From contig NZ_NSGH01000008.1 in NCBI RefSeq assembly GCF_002295105.1, positions 53,978 through 117,977 of the forward strand: a stretch of 64,000 nt of DNA, written 5' to 3'. This DNA comes from Salimicrobium humidisoli. Its GTDB lineage: Bacteria > Bacillota > Bacilli > Bacillales > Halobacillaceae. A program made the translations under genes and the position numbers. Below the pieces are notes generated by a model that was not told the origin of the DNA, searched no databases, and worked only from the letters and a program-made list of their open reading frames with translations. Positions 29,201-38,663 of this stretch are shown here, piece by piece. The stretch's first letter is position 1. Every line of letters starts with the position of its first letter.

Positions 29201-30421
29201 ATGGATATCGTAGTTCAGAAATTTGGAGGAACATCGGTCCGGGACGAAGAAAGCCGTGCCCGGGCCATGTCCCACATTGAGAAAGCAGTGAAAGAAGGAT
29301 ACAAAGTAGTAGTAGCGGTTTCCGCGATGGGGAGAAAAGGTGAACCGTATGCGACGGATACTCTGTTAAGTCTCGTGGATCATCCGAATACAACTTTGTC
29401 TTCGAGGGAACAGGATCTTCTCATGTCCTGCGGAGAAGTGATATCATCCGTCGTATTTTCGGATGAATTATCGAAGGCCGGTGTTTCATCGACAGCTCTT
29501 ACCGGAGCACAGGCAGGGTTTTTCACTAACAGTGATTTCACCAAAGCTAAAATAGTCGATATGAAACCGGACAGAATATTGCAGGAACTTAAAGATTTAG
29601 ATGTAGTAGTTGTGGCAGGCTTCCAGGGAAAAACCGAAGAGGGGGATGTCACGACGTTCGGACGCGGAGGCAGTGATACGACTGCTGCCGCACTCGGTGC
29701 AGCTTTAAATGCAGAATACGTGGATATCTTCACGGACGTCGAAGGTATTATGACTGCAGATCCGAGAATTGTGGAATCGGCCCGTACGATGAAGCAGATT
29801 ACGTATAATGAGATCAGTAATCTTGCTTATCAGGGAGCCAAAGTGATACATCCGAGAGCTGTAGAAATCGCCATGCACGCAAAAGTTCCGTTACGGGTAA
29901 GGTCTACATATTCGGACTTACCGGGCACGCTCGTTTCTGCTTCCACGGACGGGGAGAATGGCAGTGATATCGATGACAGACTCGTTACCGGTATCGCCCA
30001 TATGACTGGAATTACACAAATAAAAATTCCGGTGGAAGAAGAAAACGGCAATGTTCAGGCAAAAGTCTTCGGTATGATGGCAGAAGCGGGTATCTCGGTG
30101 GATTTCATCAATATTTCACCGAACTCGATTGTATTCACCATTGCCGAACCTTATACGGAAAAGGCGAGAGAGCTGTTCGAACAGGAAGGATTTTCTCCGG
30201 TAATAAAACGGAACTGTGCCAAAGTATCGACTGTGGGGGCCGGAATTTCAGGGGTCCCGGGCGTTACTTCCAAGATAGTTAATACATTAAGCAGTGCCGG
30301 AGTGCAGATTCTTCAGTCCGCAGACTCACACACGACTATCTGGATGCTGATCAGGGAAGAGGACATTAAGGAAGCCGTTAATGCTCTACATTCGATATTT
30401 CAACTGAGCGAAGATATATAA
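29201..30421 (+). CDS. dapG: Aspartate kinase I (diaminopimelate-sensitive type)
   Basis: Aspartokinase phosphorylates aspartate at the entry of the lysine/diaminopimelate pathway. The 406-residue product begins MDIVVQKFGGTSV, with amino-acid kinase motifs GFQGKTEEGDVTTFGRGGSDTTAAALG near 145-170, and two C-terminal ACT domains (about 255-400) for feedback control. Gene order asd-dapG-dapA points to the DapG isozyme, which in B. subtilis responds to meso-diaminopimelate. It follows asd by 25 bases. Confidence 0.96.
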   Translation: MDIVVQKFGGTSVRDEESRARAMSHIEKAVKEGYKVVVAVSAMGRKGEPYATDTLLSLVDHPNTTLSSREQDLLMSCGEVISSVVFSDELSKAGVSSTALTGAQAGFFTNSDFTKAKIVDMKPDRILQELKDLDVVVVAGFQGKTEEGDVTTFGRGGSDTTAAALGAALNAEYVDIFTDVEGIMTADPRIVESARTMKQITYNEISNLAYQGAKVIHPRAVEIAMHAKVPLRVRSTYSDLPGTLVSASTDGENGSDIDDRLVTGIAHMTGITQIKIPVEEENGNVQAKVFGMMAEAGISVDFINISPNSIVFTIAEPYTEKARELFEQEGFSPVIKRNCAKVSTVGAGISGVPGVTSKIVNTLSSAGVQILQSADSHTTIWMLIREEDIKEAVNALHSIFQLSEDI

Positions 30422-30434
30422 AGGGGAGATGAAT

Positions 30435-31304
30435 ATGGATTTCGGACGGGTACTGACTGCTATGGCAACTCCGATTGACAGTTTCGGACAGGTGGATTTT
30501 CCGAAAATTGATGAACTTGTCGACCATCTGGTTAATAACGGAAGCGACGGCCTGGTGGTAGCCGGGACGACCGGGGAATCTGCCACTCTTTCTTTTGATG
30601 AGAAAGTGAAAGTATGGGAAAGGACCGTTTACGCAGCGGACGGACGGGTCCCTGTCCTTGCCGGTTCAGGTACTAACGGAACCCAGGAATCTCTGGAACT
30701 TTCCCTTCTGGCTCAGAATGTGGGAGTCGACGGTCTGATGCTGGTCGTTCCTTACTACAACAAACCGAATCAGGAAGGCCTGTATCTGCATTTTAAAACG
30801 ATTGCTGAGAAAGTGGACGTACCGATAATGGTATATAACGTCCCCGGTCGCACAGTCGTACGCTTGAATCCGGAGACTATCGTAAGGCTCTCCGAAATCC
30901 CCAATATCGCAGCCGTTAAGGAAGCTACCGGCGACCTGAGCGCCATGGCTGAAATCATAGAGGGCGCATCCAATGATTTTAACGTTTATACCGGCGATGA
31001 TCATCTGACATATCCTACGTACGCTATCGGTGGTCGTGGTGTGGTGTCGGTGTCTTCTCATGTAGCCGGTAAAACGATGCAGGAAATGCTTGATTTATTT
31101 GACCAGGGTGAAATAAAAAAAGCTGCCGCCATACATCGTAAGCTCGTACCGGTCTGTAAAGGGATGTTTATAGCTCCTTCGCCGGCGCCGATCAAAGAGG
31201 CTTTGAAAAGGAAAGGTCTCGATGTCGGAGGAGTACGTCTCCCGATGGTGCCTTTGACAAAGGAGGAAGAAACATTCATCCACAACCTGGTGGATGACCT
31301 GTAA
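30435..31304 (+). CDS. dapA: 4-hydroxy-tetrahydrodipicolinate synthase
   Basis: DapA condenses pyruvate with aspartate semialdehyde, the first step of the lysine/diaminopimelate branch. ATG 30435 gives MDFGRVLTAMATPID and proper distance from AAGGGGAG; ATG 30429 is too close. The 289-residue TIM-barrel shows VVAGTTGESATLS, the YNVPGRT tyrosine motif near residue 133 and the Schiff-base lysine in AAVKEATGDL near 161. No terminator with a strong T tract follows directly, only the 12-bp hairpin at 31403. Confidence 0.97.
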   Translation: MDFGRVLTAMATPIDSFGQVDFPKIDELVDHLVNNGSDGLVVAGTTGESATLSFDEKVKVWERTVYAADGRVPVLAGSGTNGTQESLELSLLAQNVGVDGLMLVVPYYNKPNQEGLYLHFKTIAEKVDVPIMVYNVPGRTVVRLNPETIVRLSEIPNIAAVKEATGDLSAMAEIIEGASNDFNVYTGDDHLTYPTYAIGGRGVVSVSSHVAGKTMQEMLDLFDQGEIKKAAAIHRKLVPVCKGMFIAPSPAPIKEALKRKGLDVGGVRLPMVPLTKEEETFIHNLVDDL

Positions 31305-31402
31305 TCCGGCTGTCCTTCACCATTAATATCTCCCTGACATCCTGTTGCCGGTACCTGCAGTATTCCGGTGCCCAATCTGTCAGTTGAGGGGAATCAATTG
31401 TT

Positions 31403-31430
31403 CGACCGGTCTTTTCCGAAAGGCCGGTCG
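31403..31430 (+). terminator. dapA downstream hairpin
   Basis: CGACCGGTCTTT (31403-31414) pairs with AAAGGCCGGTCG (31419-31430), 12 bp with one T-G pair and loop TCCG. The flank TTACGTATTTT is only partly T-rich, so termination strength is uncertain. Confidence 0.6.
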
Positions 31431-31531
31431 TTACGTATTTTCAAGCATCCTCCAGTCCTTTCACTCTGCGCAATTCATCAGAGTCCTTCTGTTTTTGTGA
31501 CCGGAGGGTATAGGTGTATAAGAAAGGAATA

Positions 31532-31540
31532 TGCTATAAT
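31532..31540 (+). promoter_or_regulatory. Extended -10 promoter upstream of ftsK
   Basis: TGC-TATAAT is a perfect extended -10 element; the -35 region (AGGTGT at 17 bases) is poor. The start point would be near 31547. Confidence 0.6.
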
Positions 31541-31556
31541 TATAGAATGAACCTTC

Positions 31557-31592
31557 CAGGATGCCCCGGATAACCACGGCATCCTGTTTTTT
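31557..31592 (+). terminator. Terminator between ftsK promoter and ftsK
   Basis: CAGGATGCC (31557-31565) pairs perfectly with GGCATCCTG (31578-31586) and is followed by six T. It lies about ten bases after the predicted start point and upstream of ftsK, so it acts either as an attenuator or to make a short RNA of roughly 45 bases. Confidence 0.8.
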
Positions 31593-31613
31593 CGTCAAAG
31601 TAGGAGGATTTCC

Positions 31614-33830
31614 ATGGCTAAAAGAAAAAGAAACAGAAAAAAGAAATCAAAGATAAATAATCGCATACGTTATGAATTGTTCGGTCTGCTGTTTGTCATT
31701 ACAGCAATTTTCGGGAGTGGACTGCCCTTTTTCAAAACGGGAGCTGTCCCGAAATTCCTGACTTTCGTTTTCCAGCTGATTTTTGGATTATGGTATTTTA
31801 TGATACCGCTCGGTCTGCTGGTGCTTGGCGGATATGTCATGCTTAAGAGGTCGTGGCCGATCATTAAGAAACCCGGAGGTACATTCCTTGTCGTTGCAGG
31901 AGTACTGCTTCTTTCGCACGTCCAGGCGTTATATCCGTCGAACGGAGGTGTGTTCTCTGCCACCTGGGGGATTTATCGAAGCGATGTATCCTTCATTGAG
32001 ATGGGCGGGGGTTTCAGTGGAGCTGTCCTCTACAGCATAACTGACTTTCTTTTTGGACAGGCGGGTTCGATTATAGTTTCCGTATTTATGATCGTCATAG
32101 GAAGTATGATGATCAGGGAGTGGTCACCGGCAGAGAAAATTAGTAAATTTTTCAAAAAGTGGAAGAAAAAGGTCTCCGGAAGAAAGAAGAAAAAGACTTC
32201 TTCCAAATCACCGGTGGAGCCTGAGCGTAAGGAGCAGAAACCTGCTCCAGCGGAAAATCCGGAGTCAGAAGCGGAACATCCGATTATTCAGGACTTTACG
32301 GAACAGACTAAGAACAGACCCGCGCCTGCGGTCCAGGAATCGGGTAAAGATACGGGAGAAGAGACGAGGGACGTATCGTTAGCTACCGGGGAAACGGAAA
32401 ACCATGATTATGAACTCCCCGGCTTCGATTTGCTGAAAGCACCGGGAGGGAACCCGCAAAGTCAGGACAGAAGCCATATTCAGGAGACGGTCAGGAAATT
32501 GGAGACCACTTTCGACAGTTTTGGAGTGAAGGCGAAAGTGACGAAAGTACATGTCGGTCCTTCCGTCACGAAATACGAGGTGAATCCCGATACAGGAGTG
32601 AAAGTAAGTAAGATCGTTAATCTGCACGATGACCTCGCTCTGTCACTGGCTGCCCGTGATATACGTATTGAAGCCCCGATTCCGGGTAAATCCGCTGTCG
32701 GTATTGAAGTCCCGAACCAGGAGATCTCCATGGTCACACTCAGAGAAGTGCTGGAGTCGGGTTCTCTCAAAAAAGATCAGAAATTAGGTTTTGCGCTGGG
32801 CAGAGACATCTCCGGGGAAGCTGTCATGGCCGAGCTGAACAAGATGCCACATCTGCTCGTGGCAGGAGCAACCGGCAGCGGGAAAAGCGTGTGTATAAAC
32901 GGTATCATCACCAGTATACTTATGCGTGCCAAGCCACATGAAGTGAAAATGATGATGATTGATCCGAAGAAAGTGGAGCTGAACGTCTACAACGGCATTC
33001 CTCACCTGTTATCACCGGTCGTCACCGATCCGAAGAAAGCTTCCAGGGCACTGAAGAAAGTAGTAAGTGAGATGGACAGGCGGTACGACCTGTTTTCGGA
33101 AAGCGGCACGAGAAACATCGAAGGGTACAATGAATATATTAAGAAACATAACGAACAGGAAGAAGATGACCAGCCCACGCTTCCTTACATCGTCGTTCTC
33201 GTGGATGAACTAGCGGACTTGATGATGGTAGCTTCAAATGAAGTGGAAGATTCCATCACACGACTGGCTCAGATGGCGAGAGCTGCAGGGATACATCTGA
33301 TTATTGCTACGCAGCGTCCATCGGTAGATGTCATTACGGGAGTGATCAAAGCGAATATTCCTTCGAGAATAGCCTTCAGCGTCTCATCCCAGACTGATTC
33401 GAGGACTATCCTTGATTCGGGAGGAGCTGAAAAGCTTCTCGGCCGGGGGGATATGCTCTTTACACCGGTTGGCGCAAATAAACCGACGAGAGTACAGGGA
33501 GCTTTCCTTTCTGACGAGGAAGTGGAAAATATCGTCGACTTTTGTGTGGAACAGCAGAAAGCGCAATATCAGGAAGAGATGATCCCCGAAGAAGAGACGG
33601 AAGTCCAGCAGGAAGTGGACGACGAATTGTATCCTGAAGCCGTTCAGATGGTTGTAGAGATGCAAAGTGCAAGTGCTTCGATGATTCAACGGAGATTCCG
33701 TGTAGGTTATACAAGAGCGGCACGACTTGTGGATTCAATGGAAGAAAACGGTATAGTGGGACCTTCCGAGGGCAGTAAGCCACGTACGGTTCTGGTTTCC
33801 GGAGTGGACGAGGAAAACAGTGAGTCATAA
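31614..33830 (+). CDS. ftsK: DNA translocase FtsK/SpoIIIE
   Basis: This membrane-anchored ATPase pumps chromosomal DNA through the closing division septum. The 738-residue product has a basic N-terminus, about four membrane spans (near residues 20-40, 52-75, 82-102, 130-160), a charged linker, and the motor domain with Walker [10 protein letters not shown] near 418 and [12 protein letters not shown] near 525. The C-terminal gamma domain ([24 protein letters not shown]) reads polarity sequences. By position it matches spoIIIE; given the missing spore genes nearby, a general FtsK-like role in division is the safer description. Confidence 0.96.
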   Translation: MAKRKRNRKKKSKINNRIRYELFGLLFVITAIFGSGLPFFKTGAVPKFLTFVFQLIFGLWYFMIPLGLLVLGGYVMLKRSWPIIKKPGGTFLVVAGVLLLSHVQALYPSNGGVFSATWGIYRSDVSFIEMGGGFSGAVLYSITDFLFGQAGSIIVSVFMIVIGSMMIREWSPAEKISKFFKKWKKKVSGRKKKKTSSKSPVEPERKEQKPAPAENPESEAEHPIIQDFTEQTKNRPAPAVQESGKDTGEETRDVSLATGETENHDYELPGFDLLKAPGGNPQSQDRSHIQETVRKLETTFDSFGVKAKVTKVHVGPSVTKYEVNPDTGVKVSKIVNLHDDLALSLAARDIRIEAPIPGKSAVGIEVPNQEISMVTLREVLESGSLKKDQKLGFALGRDISGEAVMAELNKMPHLLVAGATGSGKSVCINGIITSILMRAKPHEVKMMMIDPKKVELNVYNGIPHLLSPVVTDPKKASRALKKVVSEMDRRYDLFSESGTRNIEGYNEYIKKHNEQEEDDQPTLPYIVVLVDELADLMMVASNEVEDSITRLAQMARAAGIHLIIATQRPSVDVITGVIKANIPSRIAFSVSSQTDSRTILDSGGAEKLLGRGDMLFTPVGANKPTRVQGAFLSDEEVENIVDFCVEQQKAQYQEEMIPEEETEVQQEVDDELYPEAVQMVVEMQSASASMIQRRFRVGYTRAARLVDSMEENGIVGPSEGSKPRTVLVSGVDEENSES

Positions 33831-33835
33831 AAAGC

Positions 33836-33862
33836 CCCTCCGATATGGAATATATCGGAGGG
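33836..33862 (+). terminator. ftsK downstream hairpin
   Basis: CCCTCCGATAT (33836-33846) pairs perfectly with ATATCGGAGGG (33852-33862). No T tract follows directly, so it may protect the 3' end or terminate weakly. Confidence 0.6.
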
Positions 33863-34016
33863 AAATCCTTTCGAATTCAAAAAACTATTAAAGTTGCAAC
33901 AATAATATTTATTTATTGGGAAAAAAGTGTTATATTTATTTCAATAATATGTGTCGAACGTCAGAGGTCAGATCTCCAACATTCGAAACGAATTTCCAGG
34001 AGCAGGAGGTGCGCAT

Positions 34017-34742
34017 ATGGCAATAAAACAGGATCCGAGACATCTTTATCTGCAGGTGATTGAGCAGTTGAAAAAGGATATACAGGAGGAAGTATATAAA
34101 GAAAGAGAAAAATTACCCTCCGAGTTTCAGCTTTCAAAAAGACTGGGCGTATCACGTGCGACTTTAAGAGAAGCATTAAGAATCCTAGAAGAAGATAATC
34201 TGGTGACCCGCAGGCACGGGGTGGGCACTTTCGTTAACCCAAAACCGATGTTTTCAGCCGGAATCGAGGAATTGGACAGCGTTACCGGTATGATTACAAG
34301 TTCCGGGATGACTCCGGGCACCCAGTATTTATCTGCGGATCTCGTAGAGCCTACGGAAGAAGACCGGGAGAGATTTCACCCGAAAGAGTTACATAAAATA
34401 GCCAAACTGGAACGCGTCCGGACTGCAGACGGGGAACCGGTAGTCTATTGTGTGGACAAACTGCCGGAAGGCGTCATATCTTTACAGGATGTGAAAGAGA
34501 AGGGCTCTATGTTCAGGCTGATCGAAGAATATACTCAGAAACCGATCGCTTATGCCGTGACGTATATTGAGCCTGTCGGTTACCACGAGATAGTTTCCCC
34601 GGTTTTGAACACCGATCCGGAAGAAGCGCTTCTTCTTTTGAAACAGATGCATTATACTGCAGATGATGAGCCGCTGCTTCTATCGTTAAACTACTTCAGG
34701 GCAGATAAGTTCAGCTTTCACGTTTTGCGCCGGAGAGTGTAA
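34017..34742 (+). CDS. ymfC: GntR-family regulator with UTRA domain (YmfC-like)
   Basis: A transcription factor of the GntR/HutC subfamily. Start 34017 follows GGAGG; the product is 241 residues. The winged helix near residues 10-75 includes [41 protein letters not shown] in two parts, followed by a UTRA effector-binding domain (about 95-235). It lies directly upstream of a nucleoside ABC transporter, so control of that operon by a nucleoside or sugar ligand is plausible but not shown. A small inverted repeat ATTCG-AAA-CGAAT (33981-33993) lies just upstream. Confidence 0.9.
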   Translation: MAIKQDPRHLYLQVIEQLKKDIQEEVYKEREKLPSEFQLSKRLGVSRATLREALRILEEDNLVTRRHGVGTFVNPKPMFSAGIEELDSVTGMITSSGMTPGTQYLSADLVEPTEEDRERFHPKELHKIAKLERVRTADGEPVVYCVDKLPEGVISLQDVKEKGSMFRLIEEYTQKPIAYAVTYIEPVGYHEIVSPVLNTDPEEALLLLKQMHYTADDEPLLLSLNYFRADKFSFHVLRRRV

Positions 34743-34790
34743 GGGTTTTCAATAGTATAATATAATCTTTTAAGGAGGTGAGGCTTCGGG

Positions 34791-34838
34791 GTGGATGTAC
34801 CTTTCTTATTGATGAAGATTGAATGTTCAAAAAATTAA
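34791..34838 (+). CDS. Possible 15-codon leader peptide upstream of the BMP lipoprotein
   Basis: GTG at 34791 opens MDVPFLLMKIECSKN and stops at 34838. A strong ribosome site AAGGAGGTG (34772-34780) lies ten bases upstream and is otherwise unused. The stop codon runs into the AAGGGGG ribosome site of the next gene, so translation could be coupled. There is no homology evidence; the call rests on the ribosome site and position. Confidence 0.35.
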   Translation: MDVPFLLMKIECSKN

Positions 34839-34850
34839 GGGGGAATTATT

Positions 34851-35969
34851 ATGCGTCGTACGTTATTTTTGCTGACACTGGTACTCACATTTGGACTTTT
34901 TCTTGCAGCCTGCGGTTCCTCGGACAGCGGAGGGGGCTCTGAAAGTTCCGGAAGCGATTCGAAATCCGAAGAGGAAGGTTCCGGTGAGGGCGGCAATAGT
35001 GACTTCACCGTGGCGATGGTTACGGATACAGGAGGAGTGGATGATAAATCTTTCAACCAGTCGGCCTGGGAAGGATTGCAGGAATTCGGTAAAGAGAACA
35101 ACCTTGAAGAAAATAAAGGTTATGACTATGCTCAATCGGAAAGTGATGCGGATTATACCACAAACCTGAACCGTCTCGTACGCGAAGATTACAATCTGAT
35201 CTTCGGTATCGGCTTCCTTTTACAGCCCGACGTTGAAAAAGTAGCTTCGCAGTTCCCTGAAACGAACTTCTCTCTGGTGGATGCAGTAGCGGAGGGGGAA
35301 AATATTGCAAGCATCACTTTTAAAGAACATCAGGGTTCTTTCCTTGCAGGAGTGGCTGCAGCTAACAAAACCGAGTCGGATCATCTTGGTTTTGTAGGCG
35401 GTGTCGACAGTGAACTTATCAACAAATTCGAATCGGGTTTCCGTGCCGGTGCGAAAACAGTAAATCCCGATATTAAAATCGATGTACAATATGCAGAAAG
35501 CTTCAACTCCGCCGATCAGGGTAAACTGATTGCTTCCAACATGTATTCCCAGGGTGCTGATGTAATTTATCACGCAGCCGGAGGTACAGGCAACGGAGTG
35601 TTCTCTGAAGCGAAAGACCGCGTTCGCGGCGGTGACGAAAAAGTATGGGTGATCGGGGTAGACCGTGACCAGCATGAAGAAGGCGCCATCGATGACACGA
35701 ACGTTACTTTGACTTCCATGGTCAAGAGAGTCGATATCGCTGTTCAGGACGTTTCCAAACAGGCGATGGAAGGCGAATTCCCTGGAGGCGAAGTTGTGGA
35801 ATATGGACTCGAAGATGAAGGTGTAAGCCTTGCACGCACCAATGAAGAAGCTATGACAGAAGAAATTATATCTACAGTGGAAGAGTGGAAACAAAAAATC
35901 ATTGACGGTGAGGTCGAAGTACCAATGACCCGTGATGAAACAGAAGAGTATGTTTCTTCTCTGAAATAG
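34851..35969 (+). CDS. nupN: BMP-family nucleoside ABC transporter substrate-binding lipoprotein
   Basis: The 372-residue product has a lipoprotein signal peptide ending LFLAAC (lipid cysteine at residue 21), then a Ser/Gly/Glu-rich linker, then a BMP/PnrA domain (FTVAMVTDTGGVDDKSFNQSAWEGL, VADAV-like SLVDAVAEG, GFVGGVDSELINKFESGF). BMP proteins bind nucleosides such as guanosine. The three next genes encode the matching ATPase and permeases, in the same arrangement as B. subtilis nupN-nupO-nupP-nupQ. The symbol is by family and operon; substrate is inferred. Confidence 0.93.
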   Translation: MRRTLFLLTLVLTFGLFLAACGSSDSGGGSESSGSDSKSEEEGSGEGGNSDFTVAMVTDTGGVDDKSFNQSAWEGLQEFGKENNLEENKGYDYAQSESDADYTTNLNRLVREDYNLIFGIGFLLQPDVEKVASQFPETNFSLVDAVAEGENIASITFKEHQGSFLAGVAAANKTESDHLGFVGGVDSELINKFESGFRAGAKTVNPDIKIDVQYAESFNSADQGKLIASNMYSQGADVIYHAAGGTGNGVFSEAKDRVRGGDEKVWVIGVDRDQHEEGAIDDTNVTLTSMVKRVDIAVQDVSKQAMEGEFPGGEVVEYGLEDEGVSLARTNEEAMTEEIISTVEEWKQKIIDGEVEVPMTRDETEEYVSSLK

Positions 35970-35981
35970 ATGGAAGTTTAC

Positions 35982-36006
35982 GAGGTCGGTTTCCATGACC
36001 GGCCTC
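35982..36006 (+). terminator. Hairpin after the lipoprotein gene
   Basis: GAGGTCGG (35982-35989) pairs with CCGGCCTC (35999-36006), one T-G pair. It probably limits or protects mRNA between the binding-protein gene and the transporter genes. Confidence 0.5.
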
Positions 36007-36016
36007 CTTCTATCTT

Positions 36017-36056
36017 CAGATCATCCAGGGAAAAAAACTCTTCCCTGAATGATCTG
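36017..36056 (+). terminator. Second, longer hairpin between nupN and nupO
   Basis: CAGATCATCCAGGGAA (36017-36032) pairs with TTCCCTGAATGATCTG (36041-36056) with one mismatch. No T tract, so an mRNA-stabilising 3' structure that raises binding-protein output is more likely than full termination. Confidence 0.55.
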
Positions 36057-36090
36057 GAAATAGAAAAAAGCATGAGTGGGGGAGGATTTC

Positions 36091-37617
36091 ATGGACTACG
36101 TAATAGAAATGCTTAATATCAGGAAAGAGTTTCCGGGTATAGTAGCGAATGACGACATTACGCTCCAGGTACAAAAAGGGGAGATCCATGCACTTTTAGG
36201 AGAAAATGGAGCAGGGAAGTCGACCCTGATGAACGTTCTGTTCGGACTTTATAAACCTGAAAAGGGAAGCATCAGGATTCAGGGGGAAGAAGTGAATGTG
36301 GAAGATCCGAACGTCGCGAACGCTCTCGGGATCGGCATGGTACACCAGCATTTTATGCTGGTTGATACGTTTACCGTCACTGAGAACATCGTACTCGGCA
36401 GTGAACCTAATAAAGCCGGTACCGTCGATATTAAAAGAGCCGAAAAAGAAGTGCAGGCTCTTTCTGAAAGGTACGGATTGAATGTGGATGCGACTGCTAA
36501 GATCAGAGATATTTCCGTCGGTATGCAGCAGAGAGCCGAAATATTGAAAACGCTCTACAGGGGTGCTGAGATACTTATTCTGGATGAGCCTACCGCGGTA
36601 CTTACACCGCAGGAGATCAAAGAGCTGACACAAATTATGAGAGATCTTGTCAATGAAGGCAAGTCGATTATTCTCATTACCCACAAACTGAAAGAAATCA
36701 TGCAGGTATGTGACAAATGTACCATCATCCGCAAAGGGAAAGGAATAGGTACCGTAGATGTGAAAGATACGAATGCGACGGAACTGGCTTCCCTGATGGT
36801 GGGAAGAGAAGTCACGTTTAAAACGGATAAAACGAAAGCTACTCCGGGAGAGAATGCGTTAGACATCAAAAACCTTAAAGTTAAGGATTCGCGTGGAGTC
36901 GAAATGGTCAAGGACCTTAATCTGCACGTAAGACAGGGAGAAATAGTCGGAGTCGCGGGAGTCGACGGAAACGGGCAGACAGAACTTGTGGAAGCGCTGA
37001 CAGGGCTGAAGAAAAGCAGTGCGGGAGAAATAACGCTTAATAATCGTTCCATCTATAATCTGGAACCGAGAAAAGTTACGGAAGCAGGGGTAGCCCATAT
37101 TCCTCAGGACCGGCATAAACACGGACTTCTTCTGGACTTTCCCATAGGAGAAAACATGGTCATGCAGAGCTATTATCTGGAGCCCAACTCGAAAAGAGGA
37201 ATTTTGAACTTTAAGAATATCTATAAAAAAGCGAAATCCCTGATCGAGGAATACGACGTCCGCACACCGGATGAGTACACAAAAGCCCGTTCCCTTTCCG
37301 GGGGGAATCAGCAGAAAGCGATCATTGCACGGGAAGTCGACCGCTCTCCCGATCTTCTTATAGCTTCACAGCCGACGCGGGGGCTGGACGTAGGGGCGAT
37401 CGAGTTTATTCACAATAAACTGATAGAAGAAAGAGACAAAGGGCGTGCGGTTCTGCTCGTATCATTCGAACTTGATGAAATTTTGAATGTCAGTGACCGT
37501 ATAGCCGTAATGTTCGACGGTAAAATCATCGAGGAAGTGAAGCCGGAAGAGACGGATGAGCAGGAGCTCGGACTGTTGATGGCCGGCAGAAAGTCAGAAA
37601 AGCAGGGGGAAGCGTAA
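36091..37617 (+). CDS. nupO: Nucleoside ABC transporter, double ATPase subunit
   Basis: The 508-residue product is a tandem ABC ATPase of the sugar/nucleoside (RbsA-like) type. ATG 36091 follows GGGGGAGG. The first half has Walker A GENGAGKST near residue 37 and ILDEPTAVL. The second half has a degenerate Walker A (GVDGNGQTEL), signature LSGGNQQK and ASQPTRGLD in place of a DEP Walker B, the usual asymmetry of this family with one active ATP site. Its stop overlaps the nupP start by one base. Confidence 0.94.
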   Translation: MDYVIEMLNIRKEFPGIVANDDITLQVQKGEIHALLGENGAGKSTLMNVLFGLYKPEKGSIRIQGEEVNVEDPNVANALGIGMVHQHFMLVDTFTVTENIVLGSEPNKAGTVDIKRAEKEVQALSERYGLNVDATAKIRDISVGMQQRAEILKTLYRGAEILILDEPTAVLTPQEIKELTQIMRDLVNEGKSIILITHKLKEIMQVCDKCTIIRKGKGIGTVDVKDTNATELASLMVGREVTFKTDKTKATPGENALDIKNLKVKDSRGVEMVKDLNLHVRQGEIVGVAGVDGNGQTELVEALTGLKKSSAGEITLNNRSIYNLEPRKVTEAGVAHIPQDRHKHGLLLDFPIGENMVMQSYYLEPNSKRGILNFKNIYKKAKSLIEEYDVRTPDEYTKARSLSGGNQQKAIIAREVDRSPDLLIASQPTRGLDVGAIEFIHNKLIEERDKGRAVLLVSFELDEILNVSDRIAVMFDGKIIEEVKPEETDEQELGLLMAGRKSEKQGEA

Positions 37618-38663
37618 TGTTCAGTAATCGGACGTTTAATATAGTCGTACCTATTGTATCTGTTTTACTGGGTCTGCTGGCAGGGGCTGTTATTATGGTG
37701 TCTTTCGGCTACAATCCGGTAGCCGGTTATGCCGCCATGTGGAACGGGGCGTTCGGAGATGCCTACTTCCTCGGTGAAACGGTTCGACAGGTCACTCCGT
37801 ACATACTTTCAGGACTGGCGGTCGCTTTTGCAATGAGAGCCGGTCTTCTGAATATCGGAGTGGAAGGACAAGTGATTGTGGGATGGCTGGCAGCCGTCTG
37901 GATAGGTTCCTCTTTCGGCATGCCTCCGGTCGTCCACGTACTGGTTGCTCTGCTCGCAGCCGCTGTAGCGGGAGGAATCTGGGGTTTTGTGCCGGGACTG
38001 CTGAAAGCGAAACTCGGGGTTCACGAAGTTATTGTAACCATTATGATGAACTATATAGCTCTTTACCTTTCCAACTCTGTGATACGGGGTGTACTGACAG
38101 ACGGAGAGGACCGGACGGGGAACGTAGCCGAAACAGCGTCTTTGGCTGCTCCCTGGCTGAGAGAACTGACTTTCTATTCCCGGATCCACTATGGCTTCAT
38201 CGTTGCTCTTGTAATGGCATTCACCATGTGGTTTTTACTTAACAAAACGACTCGTGGGTTCGAGCTTCGTGCAGTCGGAAGCAACCCCTTTGCATCAGAA
38301 TATGCAGGAATGAAAGTCGGAAGAAACATTATCATCGCCATGGTGATTTCAGGTGGTTTCGCAGGTCTTGCGGGAGCCATGGAAGGACTCGGTACGTTCC
38401 AGTACGCCTCTGTCAGTTCCGGATTTACGAACATCGGGTTCGACGGGATCGCGGTTGCACTGCTCGGGGCGAATACAGCCATCGGGGTGATATTGGCGGC
38501 CATCTTATTCGGTACGCTGAAAATAGGGGCCCTTAATATGCCGACCGAGGCAGGAGTCCCTACCGAACTTGTAGATATCGTAATCGCATTGATTATTCTG
38601 TTCGTGGCATCCGGGTACATTATCCGCTGGGTGTTCCTGAAATTCAGTAAGGAGGGTAAATAA
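37617..38663 (+). CDS. nupP: Nucleoside ABC transporter permease 1
   Basis: A 348-residue polytopic permease of the BPD_transp_2 family with about eight to ten membrane helices and the conserved block MRAGLLNIGVEGQVIVGWLAA near residue 75 and AVGSNPFASEYAGMKV near 215 (cytoplasmic loop contacting the ATPase). Encoded directly after nupO and directly before the second permease. Confidence 0.94.
   Translation: MFSNRTFNIVVPIVSVLLGLLAGAVIMVSFGYNPVAGYAAMWNGAFGDAYFLGETVRQVTPYILSGLAVAFAMRAGLLNIGVEGQVIVGWLAAVWIGSSFGMPPVVHVLVALLAAAVAGGIWGFVPGLLKAKLGVHEVIVTIMMNYIALYLSNSVIRGVLTDGEDRTGNVAETASLAAPWLRELTFYSRIHYGFIVALVMAFTMWFLLNKTTRGFELRAVGSNPFASEYAGMKVGRNIIIAMVISGGFAGLAGAMEGLGTFQYASVSSGFTNIGFDGIAVALLGANTAIGVILAAILFGTLKIGALNMPTEAGVPTELVDIVIALIILFVASGYIIRWVFLKFSKEGK

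Larger units (their letters stand above)
31305..31613 (+). other. Gene-free dapA-ftsK interval
   Basis: The interval holds a hairpin at 31403-31430, an extended -10 promoter and a terminator before ftsK, all annotated separately. No credible ORF. The B. subtilis neighbours rnjB (ymfA) and tepA, which lie between dapA and spoIIIE, are absent. Confidence 0.6.
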
